Part shown: in pieces, positions 1 to 8,105 of the stretch
How the letters are laid out: each line of letters opens with the position of its first letter
How positions within the stretch are numbered: position 1 is the stretch's first letter
NCBI GenBank assembly: GCA_035695065.1
Contig: DASSEW010000073.1
Location: 1 to 39,968 of the forward strand
Length of the DNA stretch: 39,968 bases
Direction of reading: 5' to 3'
Source of the DNA: 66-474 sp035695065
Lineage (GTDB): Bacteria > Pseudomonadota > Gammaproteobacteria > Xanthomonadales > Rhodanobacteraceae
The notes under the pieces: generated by a model
Seen by the model: the letters and a program-made list of their open reading frames with translations, nothing else
Told to the model about the DNA's origin: nothing
The model's database searches: none
Position numbers and translations under genes: made by a program

Positions 1-52
1 GTCGAGCCGACACGATGTCGGCGAGACCATCGCGTCCAGCGCGAATGGCTTT

Positions 53-80
53 GGTTACTTTCCCCGAAAGGAAAGTAACC
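53..80. repeat. Perfect hairpin in the leader region
   Basis: An 11-bp perfect inverted repeat (GGTTACTTTCC at 53-63, GGAAAGTAACC at 70-80) encloses a six-base loop. From memory this resembles a dispersed intergenic palindrome of xanthomonads, but no second copy is visible in this window, so calling it a dispersed repeat is inference. No gene is convincing in 1-322; the stretch holds this hairpin, the double hairpin at 149-201 and the ATTCCGG palindrome at 218-249. Confidence 0.5.
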
Positions 81-148
81 CGCGCCGCGGGACGGCGCGG
101 AAAGAGACATGGATGTCGGACTAATCAGAAAGCGGCGCACTTCGTGCG

Positions 149-201
149 CGCCCCCTCTCCCGACGCGCTAAGCGCGTCGACCTCTCCCACAAGGGGAGAG
201 G
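149..201. repeat. Double-hairpin intergenic repeat
   Basis: Two adjacent palindromes are seen: CGACGCGCT/AGCGCGTCG around one base (161-179), then CCTCTCCC/GGGAGAGG around a short loop (181-201). The CCCTCTCCC...GGGAGAGG pattern is a common proteobacterial intergenic repeat type. A related C-rich palindrome sits inside metG at 2025-2070. It could also end transcription coming from the left, but no T-tract follows. Confidence 0.5.
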
Positions 202-217
202 TGAAGTTCCGGAGCAG

Positions 218-249
218 ATTCCGGGTTCCATGCATCGCGGCCCCGGAAT
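218..249. repeat. ATTCCGG palindromic repeat, copy 1
   Basis: ATTCCGGG (218-225) and CCCGGAAT (242-249) are inverted arms. The outer arms match those at 31330-31361 and 38545-38582, but the inner stem of those two copies is not conserved here, so this copy is degenerate or only distantly related. Confidence 0.4.
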
Positions 250-287
250 GACGTGAGCCAAGGGCGAGCGCAAGCCGCATCCCGTGC

Positions 288-293
288 GATAAT
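288..293 (+). promoter_or_regulatory. Possible -10 box of metG
   Basis: GATAAT, preceded by TGC, lies 29 nt before the metG ATG and resembles an extended -10 element. No good -35 hexamer is seen 17 bp upstream. This is a weak prediction by pattern only. Confidence 0.3.
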
Positions 294-322
294 CCGCGAT
301 CGTTTTCGACACGAAGCTTGCG

Positions 323-2482
323 ATGCCCCGCGAACTGCTCGTCACCTGCGCCCTGCCCTACGCCAACGGGCCGATCCACATCGGCCACATCGTCGAGCAC
401 GTGCAGGGCGACATCTGGGTACGCGCGCTGCGCATGGCCGGGTACACGGCACACTTCGTCTGCGCCGACGACGCGCATGGCACCTCGATCATGCTGCGCG
501 CCGAGCGCGAAGGCATCACGCCGCAGGCGCTGATCGAGGGCGTGTGGAAACAGCACACCGCCGACCTGCGCGATTTCGGCGTGCGCTACGACCACTACTC
601 CAGTACCCACAGTGCGGCCAACCGCGAGCTGACCTACCAGATCTGGCGCGCGCTGGAGCAAGGCGGTCACGTCGAATCGAAGCCGGTGAAGCAGCTTTAC
701 GACCCGGCCAAGGAGATGTTCCTGCCGGACCGCTTCATCAAGGGCGAGTGCCCGAACTGCCATTCGAAGGATCAGTACGGCGACGCCTGCGAGGTCTGCG
801 GCACCACCTACAACCCCACCGACCTGATCGAGCCGTATTCCGTGGTCTCGGGAGCCAAGCCGGTCGAGAAGGAATCGCTGCATTTCTTCGTGAAGCTCGC
901 CGGTTTCACCGGCTTGCTCCAGGCGTGGCTGAAGGAAACGCAAAGTGCCGGCGGCCTGCAATCGGAAGTGGTCAACAAGCTGCAGGAGTGGTTCGCCGAC
1001 GGCCTGCGCAGCTGGGACGTTTCGCGCGATGCGCCCTATTTCGGGTTCGAGATTCCCGGCCAGCCCGGCAAGTACTTCTATGTATGGGTGGACGCGCCGG
1101 TTGGTTACCTCGCCGCCTTCAAGGAATTGTGCGAGAGCGGCCACGCCGGGTTGACGCCGGTGGATTTCGAGCGCTTCACGCGCGTGGATGCCGACGACAC
1201 CGAACTTGTGCATTTCATCGGCAAGGACATCATCTATTTCCACACCCTGTTCTGGCCGGCGATGCTGCATGGCGCGAAGCTGCGCATGCCTTCGGCGGTG
1301 AACGTGCACGGCTTCCTGACCGTGGACGGCGCCAAGATGTCCAAGTCGCGCGGCACCTTCATCAATGCGCGCACCTGGCTCGATCACCTGGATGCCGATT
1401 ACCTGCGCTATTACCTGGCCTCGATGCTCGGACCGACGCTGGCCGACATCGATCTCGACCTGAAGGCATTCGAGGAGCGCGTCAATTCGCACCTGGTCGG
1501 CAAATGGGTGAACATCGCCAGCCGTTGCGCGGGCTTCGTGCACAAATTCTCCGGCGGCAGGCTCGCCGCCGCACTGCCGCAAGCCGAACGCGCGCGCTAC
1601 GACGCCGCCGCGGAGAAACTTTCCGGCTGCGCCGCGCTGTTCGAGTCGCGCGATTACGCCGCCGCGATGCGCTTGATCATGGAAGTCGCGGACGAGGCGA
1701 ATGCCTACGTCGCCGAGCACGCGCCGTGGGTGCTGGCGAAGGACGAAAGCAGGCGCGACGAGTTGCACATCGTCTGCACGCTGTCGCTGAATTATTTCCG
1801 GCTGCTGACGATCTGGCTTGCGCCGGTGGTGCCGACAATCGCCGAGCGCGCGTTCGCGTTTCTCGGTTCTGTGTCGCAGCATTTCGAAGACGCGCGCACA
1901 CCGCTGCTGGGCGTGCGCATCAACGCGTTCACCCCGCTGGCAACCCGCGTGGATCCCAGGAAGATCGAGGCGATGATCGAAGCTTCGAAGGAATCGCTGC
2001 AGCCGAGTGCGAAGAACGTTGCAACACCTTCTCCCCAACCCCTCCCCACCCGAGCGGGAGGGACTCAAAGCAAGAGCCCTTCGATGGACGACAAGACACT
2101 CTCTTCCGCCACGCAATCCGCGGCTGCCGGTCCCGTGTCGTCGGCTGCAGCCAATATCTCCATCGACGACTTCGCCAGGCTCGACCTGCGCATCGGCAGG
2201 GTGCTTGTGTGCGAGCCGGTGGAAGGTTCGGACAAGCTGCTGCGCTTCGAACTGGATGCGGGCGAGCTCGGCAGGCGGCAGATCTTCTCCGGCATCAAGG
2301 CGGCTTATCCGAGCCCCGCTGAACTGATCGGGCGGCACGTGGTATTCATTGCCAACCTGGCACCGCGCAAGATGCGCTTCGGCATATCGGAAGGGATGAT
2401 CCTTTCCGCCGGCAGCGGCGGCGCCGACCTGTTTCTCCTGGATGTTGATCGAGGCGCACGGGCGGGCATGCCGGTGAAGTGA
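323..2482 (+). CDS. metG: Methionyl-tRNA synthetase (MetRS)
   Basis: Charges tRNA(Met) with methionine in the cytoplasm; essential for initiation and elongation. The 719-aa product has the class I signatures HIGH (residues 19-22) and KMSKS (338-342), and a zinc knuckle with CPNC and CEVC pairs near residues 147-163. The C-terminal OB-fold tRNA-binding domain (about 612-719, RIGRV...EGSDKLL) is the one that dimerises long MetRS forms. Between the anticodon-binding helices and the OB domain, residues about 568-583 are encoded by a C-rich palindromic repeat (2025-2070), so this linker looks repeat-derived. The ATG at 323 gives the canonical N-terminus (PRELLVTCALPYANG). No strong Shine-Dalgarno is visible. 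The gene stands alone, followed by an unrelated small gene. Confidence 0.98.
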   Translation: MPRELLVTCALPYANGPIHIGHIVEHVQGDIWVRALRMAGYTAHFVCADDAHGTSIMLRAEREGITPQALIEGVWKQHTADLRDFGVRYDHYSSTHSAANRELTYQIWRALEQGGHVESKPVKQLYDPAKEMFLPDRFIKGECPNCHSKDQYGDACEVCGTTYNPTDLIEPYSVVSGAKPVEKESLHFFVKLAGFTGLLQAWLKETQSAGGLQSEVVNKLQEWFADGLRSWDVSRDAPYFGFEIPGQPGKYFYVWVDAPVGYLAAFKELCESGHAGLTPVDFERFTRVDADDTELVHFIGKDIIYFHTLFWPAMLHGAKLRMPSAVNVHGFLTVDGAKMSKSRGTFINARTWLDHLDADYLRYYLASMLGPTLADIDLDLKAFEERVNSHLVGKWVNIASRCAGFVHKFSGGRLAAALPQAERARYDAAAEKLSGCAALFESRDYAAAMRLIMEVADEANAYVAEHAPWVLAKDESRRDELHIVCTLSLNYFRLLTIWLAPVVPTIAERAFAFLGSVSQHFEDARTPLLGVRINAFTPLATRVDPRKIEAMIEASKESLQPSAKNVATPSPQPLPTRAGGTQSKSPSMDDKTLSSATQSAAAGPVSSAAANISIDDFARLDLRIGRVLVCEPVEGSDKLLRFELDAGELGRRQIFSGIKAAYPSPAELIGRHVVFIANLAPRKMRFGISEGMILSAGSGGADLFLLDVDRGARAGMPVK
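2025..2070. repeat. Palindromic repeat inside the metG linker
   Basis: The DNA runs of CCCC/CTCCCC followed by CCGAGCGGG and AGGG look like the intergenic C-rich palindrome family also seen at 149-201. It is read in frame as a Pro/Ser/Thr/Arg/Gly-rich stretch (TPSPQPLPTRAGG) between two MetRS domains. Origin from an intergenic repeat is inference. Confidence 0.5.
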
Positions 2483-2565
2483 AGCCGAAATGGATGTTCA
2501 CGCCTCCATAAGGCGCGCTGACTAGCATGGGTGCAGGACGATCTTCCCGGCCACAGGAGCATGTC

Positions 2566-3009
2566 ATGAACAGTCACTGGGGCTTCTTCAAGGACGGCGA
2601 TACTTCGTTGGGGACGTTCTACCCGCGTCACTACATCGTCGCCGGATATCGCAATATCGCCGATGCGCAAGCGGCCGAAGCCGCCTTCCGCCAGGCCGGC
2701 ACTCCATCCGAGGAGGTGCGCGCGGCCACCGGAGAATTCGTCACCGGGCAACTGGAATCTCGGCACGGCGCCAACTGGCTGGAGCGCATGGAACAGCGGC
2801 TGGTGGAATTCGCCGGCACCGAAACCGGCTATATCCGCGAGGATGCCGATCTCGCGCGCGATGGCGGAGCCTTCCTGTTCGTGTACGCGCCGGACGATGC
2901 GCGCGCCAACCAGGCGCGGCGCGTGTTCGCGCAGACCCACCCTGCTTTCGCGCGGCGGTATCTGGACGTTGCGATCGAACGGATGGTGGAGAATCCCAGG
3001 ACGCATTGA
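2566..3009 (+). CDS. Conserved-looking hypothetical protein, 147 aa
   Basis: I do not recognise this family with certainty. The ATG at 2566 is chosen over the upstream ATG at 2527 because AGGAG lies seven bases before it. The product is soluble, with no signal peptide or membrane segment. It has an N-terminal beta-alpha unit (YIVAGYRNIADAQAAEAAF) resembling the short repeat fold of YflT-type general stress proteins, a central acidic amphipathic part (residues about 60-100) and a C-terminal helix with ARRYLDVAIERM. A role in stress response would be a guess. It lies between metG and the exported cyclophilin, with a hairpin just downstream. Confidence 0.75.
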   Translation: MNSHWGFFKDGDTSLGTFYPRHYIVAGYRNIADAQAAEAAFRQAGTPSEEVRAATGEFVTGQLESRHGANWLERMEQRLVEFAGTETGYIREDADLARDGGAFLFVYAPDDARANQARRVFAQTHPAFARRYLDVAIERMVENPRTH

Positions 3010-3016
3010 AGGTATG

Positions 3017-3046
3017 ATCCCGCTCCGGCCATGACCGGAGCGGGAT
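3017..3046 (+). promoter_or_regulatory. Perfect hairpin covering the cyclophilin ribosome site
   Basis: A 12-bp perfect stem (3017-3028 with 3035-3046, CCATGA loop) contains the only Shine-Dalgarno (GGAG, 3037-3040) of the next gene in its 3' arm. It ends on the first two bases of the ATG at 3045. As RNA it should hide the ribosome site. It has no T-tract, so it is a poor terminator; a translational switch is inference. Confidence 0.6.
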
Positions 3047-3047
3047 G

Positions 3048-3986
3048 ATGAAACTTTCGATGCTGGCGCTTGGCGTGATGTTCGCTGCAGCAGCGAGTGC
3101 CGCGCCGCCGCAGAAGTCCGCAAGTGCGCCGACGATGCAACAGGTGCTGGATGCATCGAAGCCTTCCGACTGGCGCCCGCTCGACCCGGACAACACGCTG
3201 TACATGGATCTGCCGAAGGGCCGCGTGGTGATCGAGCTCGATCCCGCGTATGCGCCGTTGCACGCGCAGAACATCCGCACGCTGGCGCGCGAGCATTACT
3301 GGGACGGCCTCGCCATCCTGCGCGTGCAGGACAACTTCGTCACGCAATGGGGCGATCCGCAGGCCGAAGCCGAGCATCCCCCGCACGTGAAATCCATCGG
3401 TTCGGCGAAGAAGACCGTGCCGGCGGAATTCGAGCGGGACATCGATCCGTCGCTGCCGTTCACCCTGCTGCCGGACGGCGACGTATATGCGCCGCAGGTC
3501 GGCTTCAGCGACGGCTTCCCGGTCGCGCGCGATCCCAAAACCGGCAAGACCTGGCTGACGCACTGCTACGGCATGGTTGGCGCCGGCCGCGACAACGCGC
3601 CGGATTCGGGGCCGGGCACCGAACTTTATGTCGTGATCGGACAAGCGCCGCGGCAGCTGGATCGCAACATCGCGCTGGTCGGCCGCGTGGTGAAAGGCAT
3701 GGAACTGCTGTCGTCGTTGCCGCGCGGCGATGGCGCGATGGGCTTCTATGACAAGCCCGCGCAAGACACGCCGATCCTGCGCGTGCGCCTGGCATCCGAT
3801 CTTCCACCCGCGCAACGCTTGCATCTGGAAGTGCTGCGCACCGACACGCCGACTTTCGCCGCGCTGGTCGAATCGCGCCGTAATCGTTCAGATGCCTGGT
3901 ACCTGCACAAGGCCGGCAAGATCGACCTGTGCAACGTGCCGTTGCCGGTGCGGGAAGTTCCGACTGCGGGTGACACTCGCAAATAA
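3048..3986 (+). CDS. Exported cyclophilin-type peptidyl-prolyl isomerase
   Basis: Catalyses cis-trans isomerisation of Xaa-Pro bonds, most likely in the periplasm to help envelope proteins fold. The 312-aa product starts with a signal peptide (KLSMLALGVMFAAAASAAPP, cleavage near residue 18). A cyclophilin domain follows: LPKGRVVIELDPAYAPLHAQNI, then YWDGLAILRVQDNFVTQWGDP, and LYVVIGQAPRQLDRNIALVGRVVKGMELL near residue 205-235. The PPIase core is interrupted by a long insertion and has a C-terminal extension of about 70 residues. Two ATGs in tandem (3045, 3048) are possible starts; 3048 is preferred because GGAG then lies seven bases upstream. Start and ribosome site lie in a perfect hairpin (3017-3046). 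Confidence 0.88.
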   Translation: MKLSMLALGVMFAAAASAAPPQKSASAPTMQQVLDASKPSDWRPLDPDNTLYMDLPKGRVVIELDPAYAPLHAQNIRTLAREHYWDGLAILRVQDNFVTQWGDPQAEAEHPPHVKSIGSAKKTVPAEFERDIDPSLPFTLLPDGDVYAPQVGFSDGFPVARDPKTGKTWLTHCYGMVGAGRDNAPDSGPGTELYVVIGQAPRQLDRNIALVGRVVKGMELLSSLPRGDGAMGFYDKPAQDTPILRVRLASDLPPAQRLHLEVLRTDTPTFAALVESRRNRSDAWYLHKAGKIDLCNVPLPVREVPTAGDTRK

Positions 3987-4023
3987 CATTTGCTCGTCAT
4001 CGCCGGGCCAAGCCTGGACCCAG

Positions 4024-4893
4024 TCAGAGCGTCTGCGCCTTGAACGTATCGCAATCGGCGATGTTGCCGGACCGGAATCCGGCCTTGAACCAGTGCACGC
4101 GCTGGGCGGAAGTGCCGTGGGTGAAGGAATCGGGTACCACCGTTCCCTGCGATTCCTTTTGCAGGGTGTCGTCGCCGATCTGGCTCGCGGCATTCAATGC
4201 GCTTTCGATATCGCCCGGCTGCAGCCATTGCAACTGCCGCTGCGACTGATTGGCCCACACGCCGGCGAAGCAGTCGGCCTGCAGTTCCAGCCGCACCGAT
4301 AATCCGTTCGCACCCTGCATCGGCGCGCCGCGGTCGTGCGCCTGCTGTTCGGCATCCATGATGCCGAGCTGGTCCTGCACGTGATGGCCGACCTCGTGCG
4401 CGATGACGTAGGCGCGGGCGAAATCGCTGTCGGAATGGAAACGCGTGGCGAGCTCCTGGAAGAAGTCCAGATCGAGGTAGACACGCTGGTCGCCCGGACA
4501 GTAGAACGGCCCCACCGCTGCCGAAGCGCCACCGCACGCGGTGCTGACCTCGCCGCGGAACAGCACCAGTTTCGGATCCACGTACTGCTTGCCCATTCGC
4601 TGGAAGTAGGCGGTCCACACGTCCTCGGTGCTGCCGAGGATGTGCTTGACGAACTGCACCTGCGGATCGTTGCCGTCGGCCGGCTCGGTTTGCGCGGGCG
4701 TGTTCCCTGCCCCGCCGCCGCCCGCCAGCAGGCCGAAGATCAACCCGCGCGTCTGCGGAAAGATGATCGCGATCAGGATCGCGATGACGGTGCCGCCGAA
4801 CCCCAGATGGATCGGTCCCAGCCCGAAGCCACCGCCTCCTCCGCCGGCGTCCTGTTCCACATTGCTGCTCGAACGGCTTCTGTTCCAGAGCAT
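4024..4893 (-). CDS. YpfJ/KPN_02809-family neutral zinc metallopeptidase
   Basis: A 289-aa membrane-anchored protein of the family annotated as putative neutral zinc metallopeptidase (YpfJ). It has a glycine-rich N-terminus (residues 17-26), one membrane segment (about 35-58), then a peptidase-like domain with the zincin motif HEVGH at 166-170. The family motifs ACGGA...GPFYCP before it and ELQADCFAGVW after it are present. The substrate of the family is not known to me. The start ATG (4891-4893) gives the usual MLWN... N-terminus. Its 3' end converges on the cyclophilin gene with 37 bp between; its 5' end is divergent from the AsmA-like gene. Confidence 0.9.
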   Translation of the reverse strand: MLWNRSRSSSNVEQDAGGGGGGFGLGPIHLGFGGTVIAILIAIIFPQTRGLIFGLLAGGGGAGNTPAQTEPADGNDPQVQFVKHILGSTEDVWTAYFQRMGKQYVDPKLVLFRGEVSTACGGASAAVGPFYCPGDQRVYLDLDFFQELATRFHSDSDFARAYVIAHEVGHHVQDQLGIMDAEQQAHDRGAPMQGANGLSVRLELQADCFAGVWANQSQRQLQWLQPGDIESALNAASQIGDDTLQKESQGTVVPDSFTHGTSAQRVHWFKAGFRSGNIADCDTFKAQTL

Positions 4894-5039
4894 CGCTTGT
4901 TCCTTGGTTCCGTCGCGGCGCGCCTACTGTGCGCGCGCCTTGGACAGTCTGCAATCCGGAAGATAAACGCCGCCTGCAGCGGACGCATCTTGGGAGATCG
5001 GCTCGTGTAACCTGAAGGCAGGTGCGCAGGAAGCGTGAC

Positions 5040-7076
5040 ATGGGCGCCATCAGGAAGACATTGATCTGGGTCGCCGCGGTAGTGATCGCGTTGATCGTGA
5101 TCGCGATCCTGTTCATCGCGCTGTTCAACTGGAACCGCGCGCGGCCGCTGATCAACGACAAGGTCAGCGCGGCGATCGGCCGGCCTTTCGCGATCAACGG
5201 CGACTTTTCCGTGCACTGGGCACGCAATCCCGACGCGGGCGGAATCTCGGCATGGGTGCCCTGGCCGCGATTCACCGCGCGTGACATAAGCGTGGCCAAT
5301 CCGGACTGGGCGAAGAGGAAGCAGTTCGCCAGGCTCGAACAGATCCAGTTCAGCCTCTCGCCCCTGGCGCTGATCGGCCACACCGTCGACATCTCCACGT
5401 TGAAGCTCACCCAGCCGGACGTGGACATCGAGCGCGATGCCTCGGGCCGCGCCAACTGGCAGTTCGCCGTCGATCGGTCGCCGGGGAACTGGAAGCTGAC
5501 CCTGGGCGACGTGGTGTTCGATCGCGGCCAGTTGCGCGTGGACGACGACGTCCTCGACCTCCACCTGGACATCGCGGTGGAGCCGCTCGGCAAACCGATT
5601 CCGTTCGGCCAATTGCTCGCAAGCCATGCGGCCGGCAATGCCCCGCCGCCGCGCACCGACCAGACCTATCACTTCGGCTGGATCGCGCACGGCACCTGGC
5701 GCGGCGCCATCGCGCGCGGCAGCGGCAGGATCGGCAGCGTGCTCGCGGTCCGGAACGCCACCATGCCGTTCCCGCTGGAAGCTGACCTGCGCTTGCGCGA
5801 TCTGCACATCGCGCTGGAGGGCACGCTGACCGATCCCGCGCACCTGGCCGCGCTGAACCTGCACCTGAAGATGTCCGGCGCCAACATGGCGCATCTGTAT
5901 CCATTGACCGGCGTGGTCCTGCCCGACACGCCGCCGTTCTCCACCGACGGCCACCTCACCGGCAACCTCCATCCCGGCCACAGCGTCTTCCACTACGAGG
6001 ACTTCAACGGCAAGGTCGGGACGAGCGACCTGCACGGAACGGTGATGTTCACCACCGCGCCGCCGCGGCCGAAGCTCAGCGGCACGATCAGTTCCGGGCA
6101 GCTGCGGCTCTCCGATCTGGCGCCCCTGGTCGGTGCCGGCGGCGCGGGCAAGAGCGGCGTCTCCGTGCGGCAGCCGACGGACAAGGTGCTGCCCGTGGCG
6201 CCGTTCCTGCCCGACCTCTGGAAGGGAATGGATGCCGACGTGCATTTCACCGGGCGACACATCGTGCGCAAGGCGCAGCTGCCGATCAGCGACCTGTCCA
6301 CGCACATCGTCATGGATGCTGGCGTGCTCACCCTCGATCCGCTGCGCTTCGGGGTGGCCGGTGGCGACTTCGATTCGAACATCCGCCTCGACGGCTCGGT
6401 GAATCCGATGAAGGGCCGGATGAGGATCTCGCTGCGCGGCGTGGAGCTGAAGAAGCTGTTTCCGACGGTGGCCCTGATGAAGACCAGCCTGGGCGAGATC
6501 GACGGCGACGCCGCGCTGGCGGGCACCGGCAACTCGGTCGCCGCGCTGATGGGTTCGTCCGACGGCGAGGTCAGGCTGCTGGTGGATGGCGGCGCGGTCA
6601 GCAAGCTGCTGCTCGAGGAGGCCGGCCTGAACATCGGCAACATCATCGTGACCAAGCTGTTCGGCGATCAGCCGGCAAAGATCAATTGCGTTGCGGCGGA
6701 TTTCGATGCACGCGACGGCGTGTGGCGCTCGACGGTGTTCCTGTTCGACACCGACACCATGACCATCAACATAGACGGCAGCATCAATCTCGCCAGCGAG
6801 CGGCTCGATCTCACGCTGCACCCGCAGAGCAAGGGTGTACGCGTGCTGTCGCTGCGCTCGCCGCTCTACGTGCGGGGCACGCTCAAGCATCCGGACGCGG
6901 GCGTCGAGAAGGGACCGCTGCTCGCCCGCGCCACCGGCGCCGCGGTGCTCGGAACCATTGCCGCGCCGCTGACCGCTCTGGCGGCGCTGATCGCGCCCAG
7001 CCACGAGGACAACAACCACTGCGCGGCGCTGATCGCACAGATGCGCCAACCGCCCAGGGCGCCGCCGAAGAAATAA
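5040..7076 (+). CDS. AsmA-family inner-membrane/periplasmic protein
   Basis: A 678-aa AsmA-family protein: one N-terminal membrane helix (residues about 7-30), the family motif RARPLINDKVSAAIGRPFAINGDFSV just after it, and a long periplasmic part of beta-strand repeats. It ends with the AsmA C-terminal block (LDLTLHPQSKGVRVLSLRSP...VRGTLKHPD). Members are now viewed as bridge-like lipid-transfer proteins between inner and outer membrane (family knowledge; the cargo here is unknown). ATG 5040 is preferred over GTG 5022 because AGGAAG lies about seven bases before it. Monocistronic; the next gene follows after about 100 bp. Confidence 0.9.
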   Translation: MGAIRKTLIWVAAVVIALIVIAILFIALFNWNRARPLINDKVSAAIGRPFAINGDFSVHWARNPDAGGISAWVPWPRFTARDISVANPDWAKRKQFARLEQIQFSLSPLALIGHTVDISTLKLTQPDVDIERDASGRANWQFAVDRSPGNWKLTLGDVVFDRGQLRVDDDVLDLHLDIAVEPLGKPIPFGQLLASHAAGNAPPPRTDQTYHFGWIAHGTWRGAIARGSGRIGSVLAVRNATMPFPLEADLRLRDLHIALEGTLTDPAHLAALNLHLKMSGANMAHLYPLTGVVLPDTPPFSTDGHLTGNLHPGHSVFHYEDFNGKVGTSDLHGTVMFTTAPPRPKLSGTISSGQLRLSDLAPLVGAGGAGKSGVSVRQPTDKVLPVAPFLPDLWKGMDADVHFTGRHIVRKAQLPISDLSTHIVMDAGVLTLDPLRFGVAGGDFDSNIRLDGSVNPMKGRMRISLRGVELKKLFPTVALMKTSLGEIDGDAALAGTGNSVAALMGSSDGEVRLLVDGGAVSKLLLEEAGLNIGNIIVTKLFGDQPAKINCVAADFDARDGVWRSTVFLFDTDTMTINIDGSINLASERLDLTLHPQSKGVRVLSLRSPLYVRGTLKHPDAGVEKGPLLARATGAAVLGTIAAPLTALAALIAPSHEDNNHCAALIAQMRQPPRAPPKK

Positions 7077-7083
7077 ATTGCCG

Positions 7084-7168
7084 GTAATCGGAGTGGCATC
7101 CCACGCCCGCCGTCACGAGAACCCGGGTTTGTGCTTGCTATGCTTTCGCGATTCCGGCCTCCGATTAC
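7084..7168. repeat. Split inverted repeat flanking the EamA leader
   Basis: GTAATCGGAG (7084-7093) is exactly complementary to CTCCGATTAC (7159-7168), with the second arm ending six bases before the EamA gene. The enclosed DNA holds TATGCT preceded by TGC (7136-7144), a possible extended -10. It could form an RNA leader stem or be chance. Confidence 0.3.
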
Positions 7169-7173
7169 GTCCC

Positions 7174-8100
7174 ATGACTCCCCACGCCAAGGCGCAATGG
7201 CAAATCCACTTCTGCGTGGTGCTGTGGGGCTTCACCGCAATCCTCGGCCGCGCGATCACGCTGCCGGCGACCTCGCTGGTGTGGTGGCGCATGTTGATGG
7301 TGACCGCCGCGCTCCTGCTCGCACCGCGCGTGTGGCGCGGATTGCGCACGCTCACGCCGAAGCTGGCCGCGATCTACGCCGGCATCGGCGTGGTGGTGGC
7401 GCTGCACTGGCTCACTTTCTACGGCGCGATCAAGCTCGCCAACGCATCGGTCGCGGCGACCTGCATCGCGCTGGCGCCGGTGTTCCTGGCGCTGGTGGAG
7501 CCCTGGATCGCGCGCCGGGCCTTCGACGTCCGCGAACTGCTGCTCGGGGTTGCGGTCGTCCCCGGCGTGGCGCTGGTGGTCGGCGGCGTGCCAGGATCGA
7601 TGAGGCTCGGCATCGCGGTCGGCGTCGTGTCGGCGCTGTTCGTCGCCTGCTTCGGCGCGCTCAACAAGCGGATGGTGGAACACGCCGATCCGCTCACCGT
7701 GACCTGCGTGGAACTGGGTTCCGGCGCGCTGTTCCTGACGCTGATCACTCCGTGGCTGCCGCACAGCGGCGCCGCCTTCGTGTGGCCCAGCACGCATGAC
7801 GCGATCCTGCTGCTGACGCTGGCGCTGGCGTGCACGCTGCTGCCGTTCGCATTGTCGTTGGTGGCGCTGCGGCACCTCAGCGCCTTCAACGCGCAGCTCG
7901 CGGTGAACCTCGAGCCGGTGTATGCGATCGTGCTGGCGATCCTGCTGCTTGGCGAACAGCGGCAACTGGACGGCTGGTTCTATCTGGGCGTGGTCGTGAT
8001 CCTGGGCGCGGTGTTCGCGCATCCATTGCTTACCCGCCGACCGATGACGTCGCCGCAACCGGAAATCCTCGGCACTGCCGAGTCCAAGGCGCTGGATTGA
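7174..8100 (+). CDS. EamA/DMT-family membrane transporter
   Basis: A 308-aa drug/metabolite transporter superfamily protein with two EamA repeats and about ten hydrophobic segments. Typical repeat motifs are seen: VVLWGFTAILGR near the N-terminus, KLANASVAATCIALAPVFLALVE closing the first repeat, and HLSAFNAQLAVNLEPVYAIVLAILLLGE closing the second. Members export amino acids, metabolites or drugs; the substrate cannot be read from sequence. The ATG at 7174 puts the first helix in the usual place; a longer frame from 7078 has no support. The fdhD ATG begins five bases after its stop, so the two genes are probably cotranscribed. Confidence 0.9.
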   Translation: MTPHAKAQWQIHFCVVLWGFTAILGRAITLPATSLVWWRMLMVTAALLLAPRVWRGLRTLTPKLAAIYAGIGVVVALHWLTFYGAIKLANASVAATCIALAPVFLALVEPWIARRAFDVRELLLGVAVVPGVALVVGGVPGSMRLGIAVGVVSALFVACFGALNKRMVEHADPLTVTCVELGSGALFLTLITPWLPHSGAAFVWPSTHDAILLLTLALACTLLPFALSLVALRHLSAFNAQLAVNLEPVYAIVLAILLLGEQRQLDGWFYLGVVVILGAVFAHPLLTRRPMTSPQPEILGTAESKALD

Positions 8101-8105
8101 CCCGC

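Noticed and set aside
125..2338. A 737-codon open frame on the minus strand opposite metG
   Set aside because: It is an antisense shadow: composition is Arg/Gly/Ala/His-rich with no family motif, and metG on the plus strand has complete synthetase motifs.
4773..7049. A 758-codon minus-strand frame opposite the AsmA-like gene
   Set aside because: Long antisense frames are common in GC-rich DNA; the plus strand holds the AsmA family sequence with a membrane helix and ribosome site.
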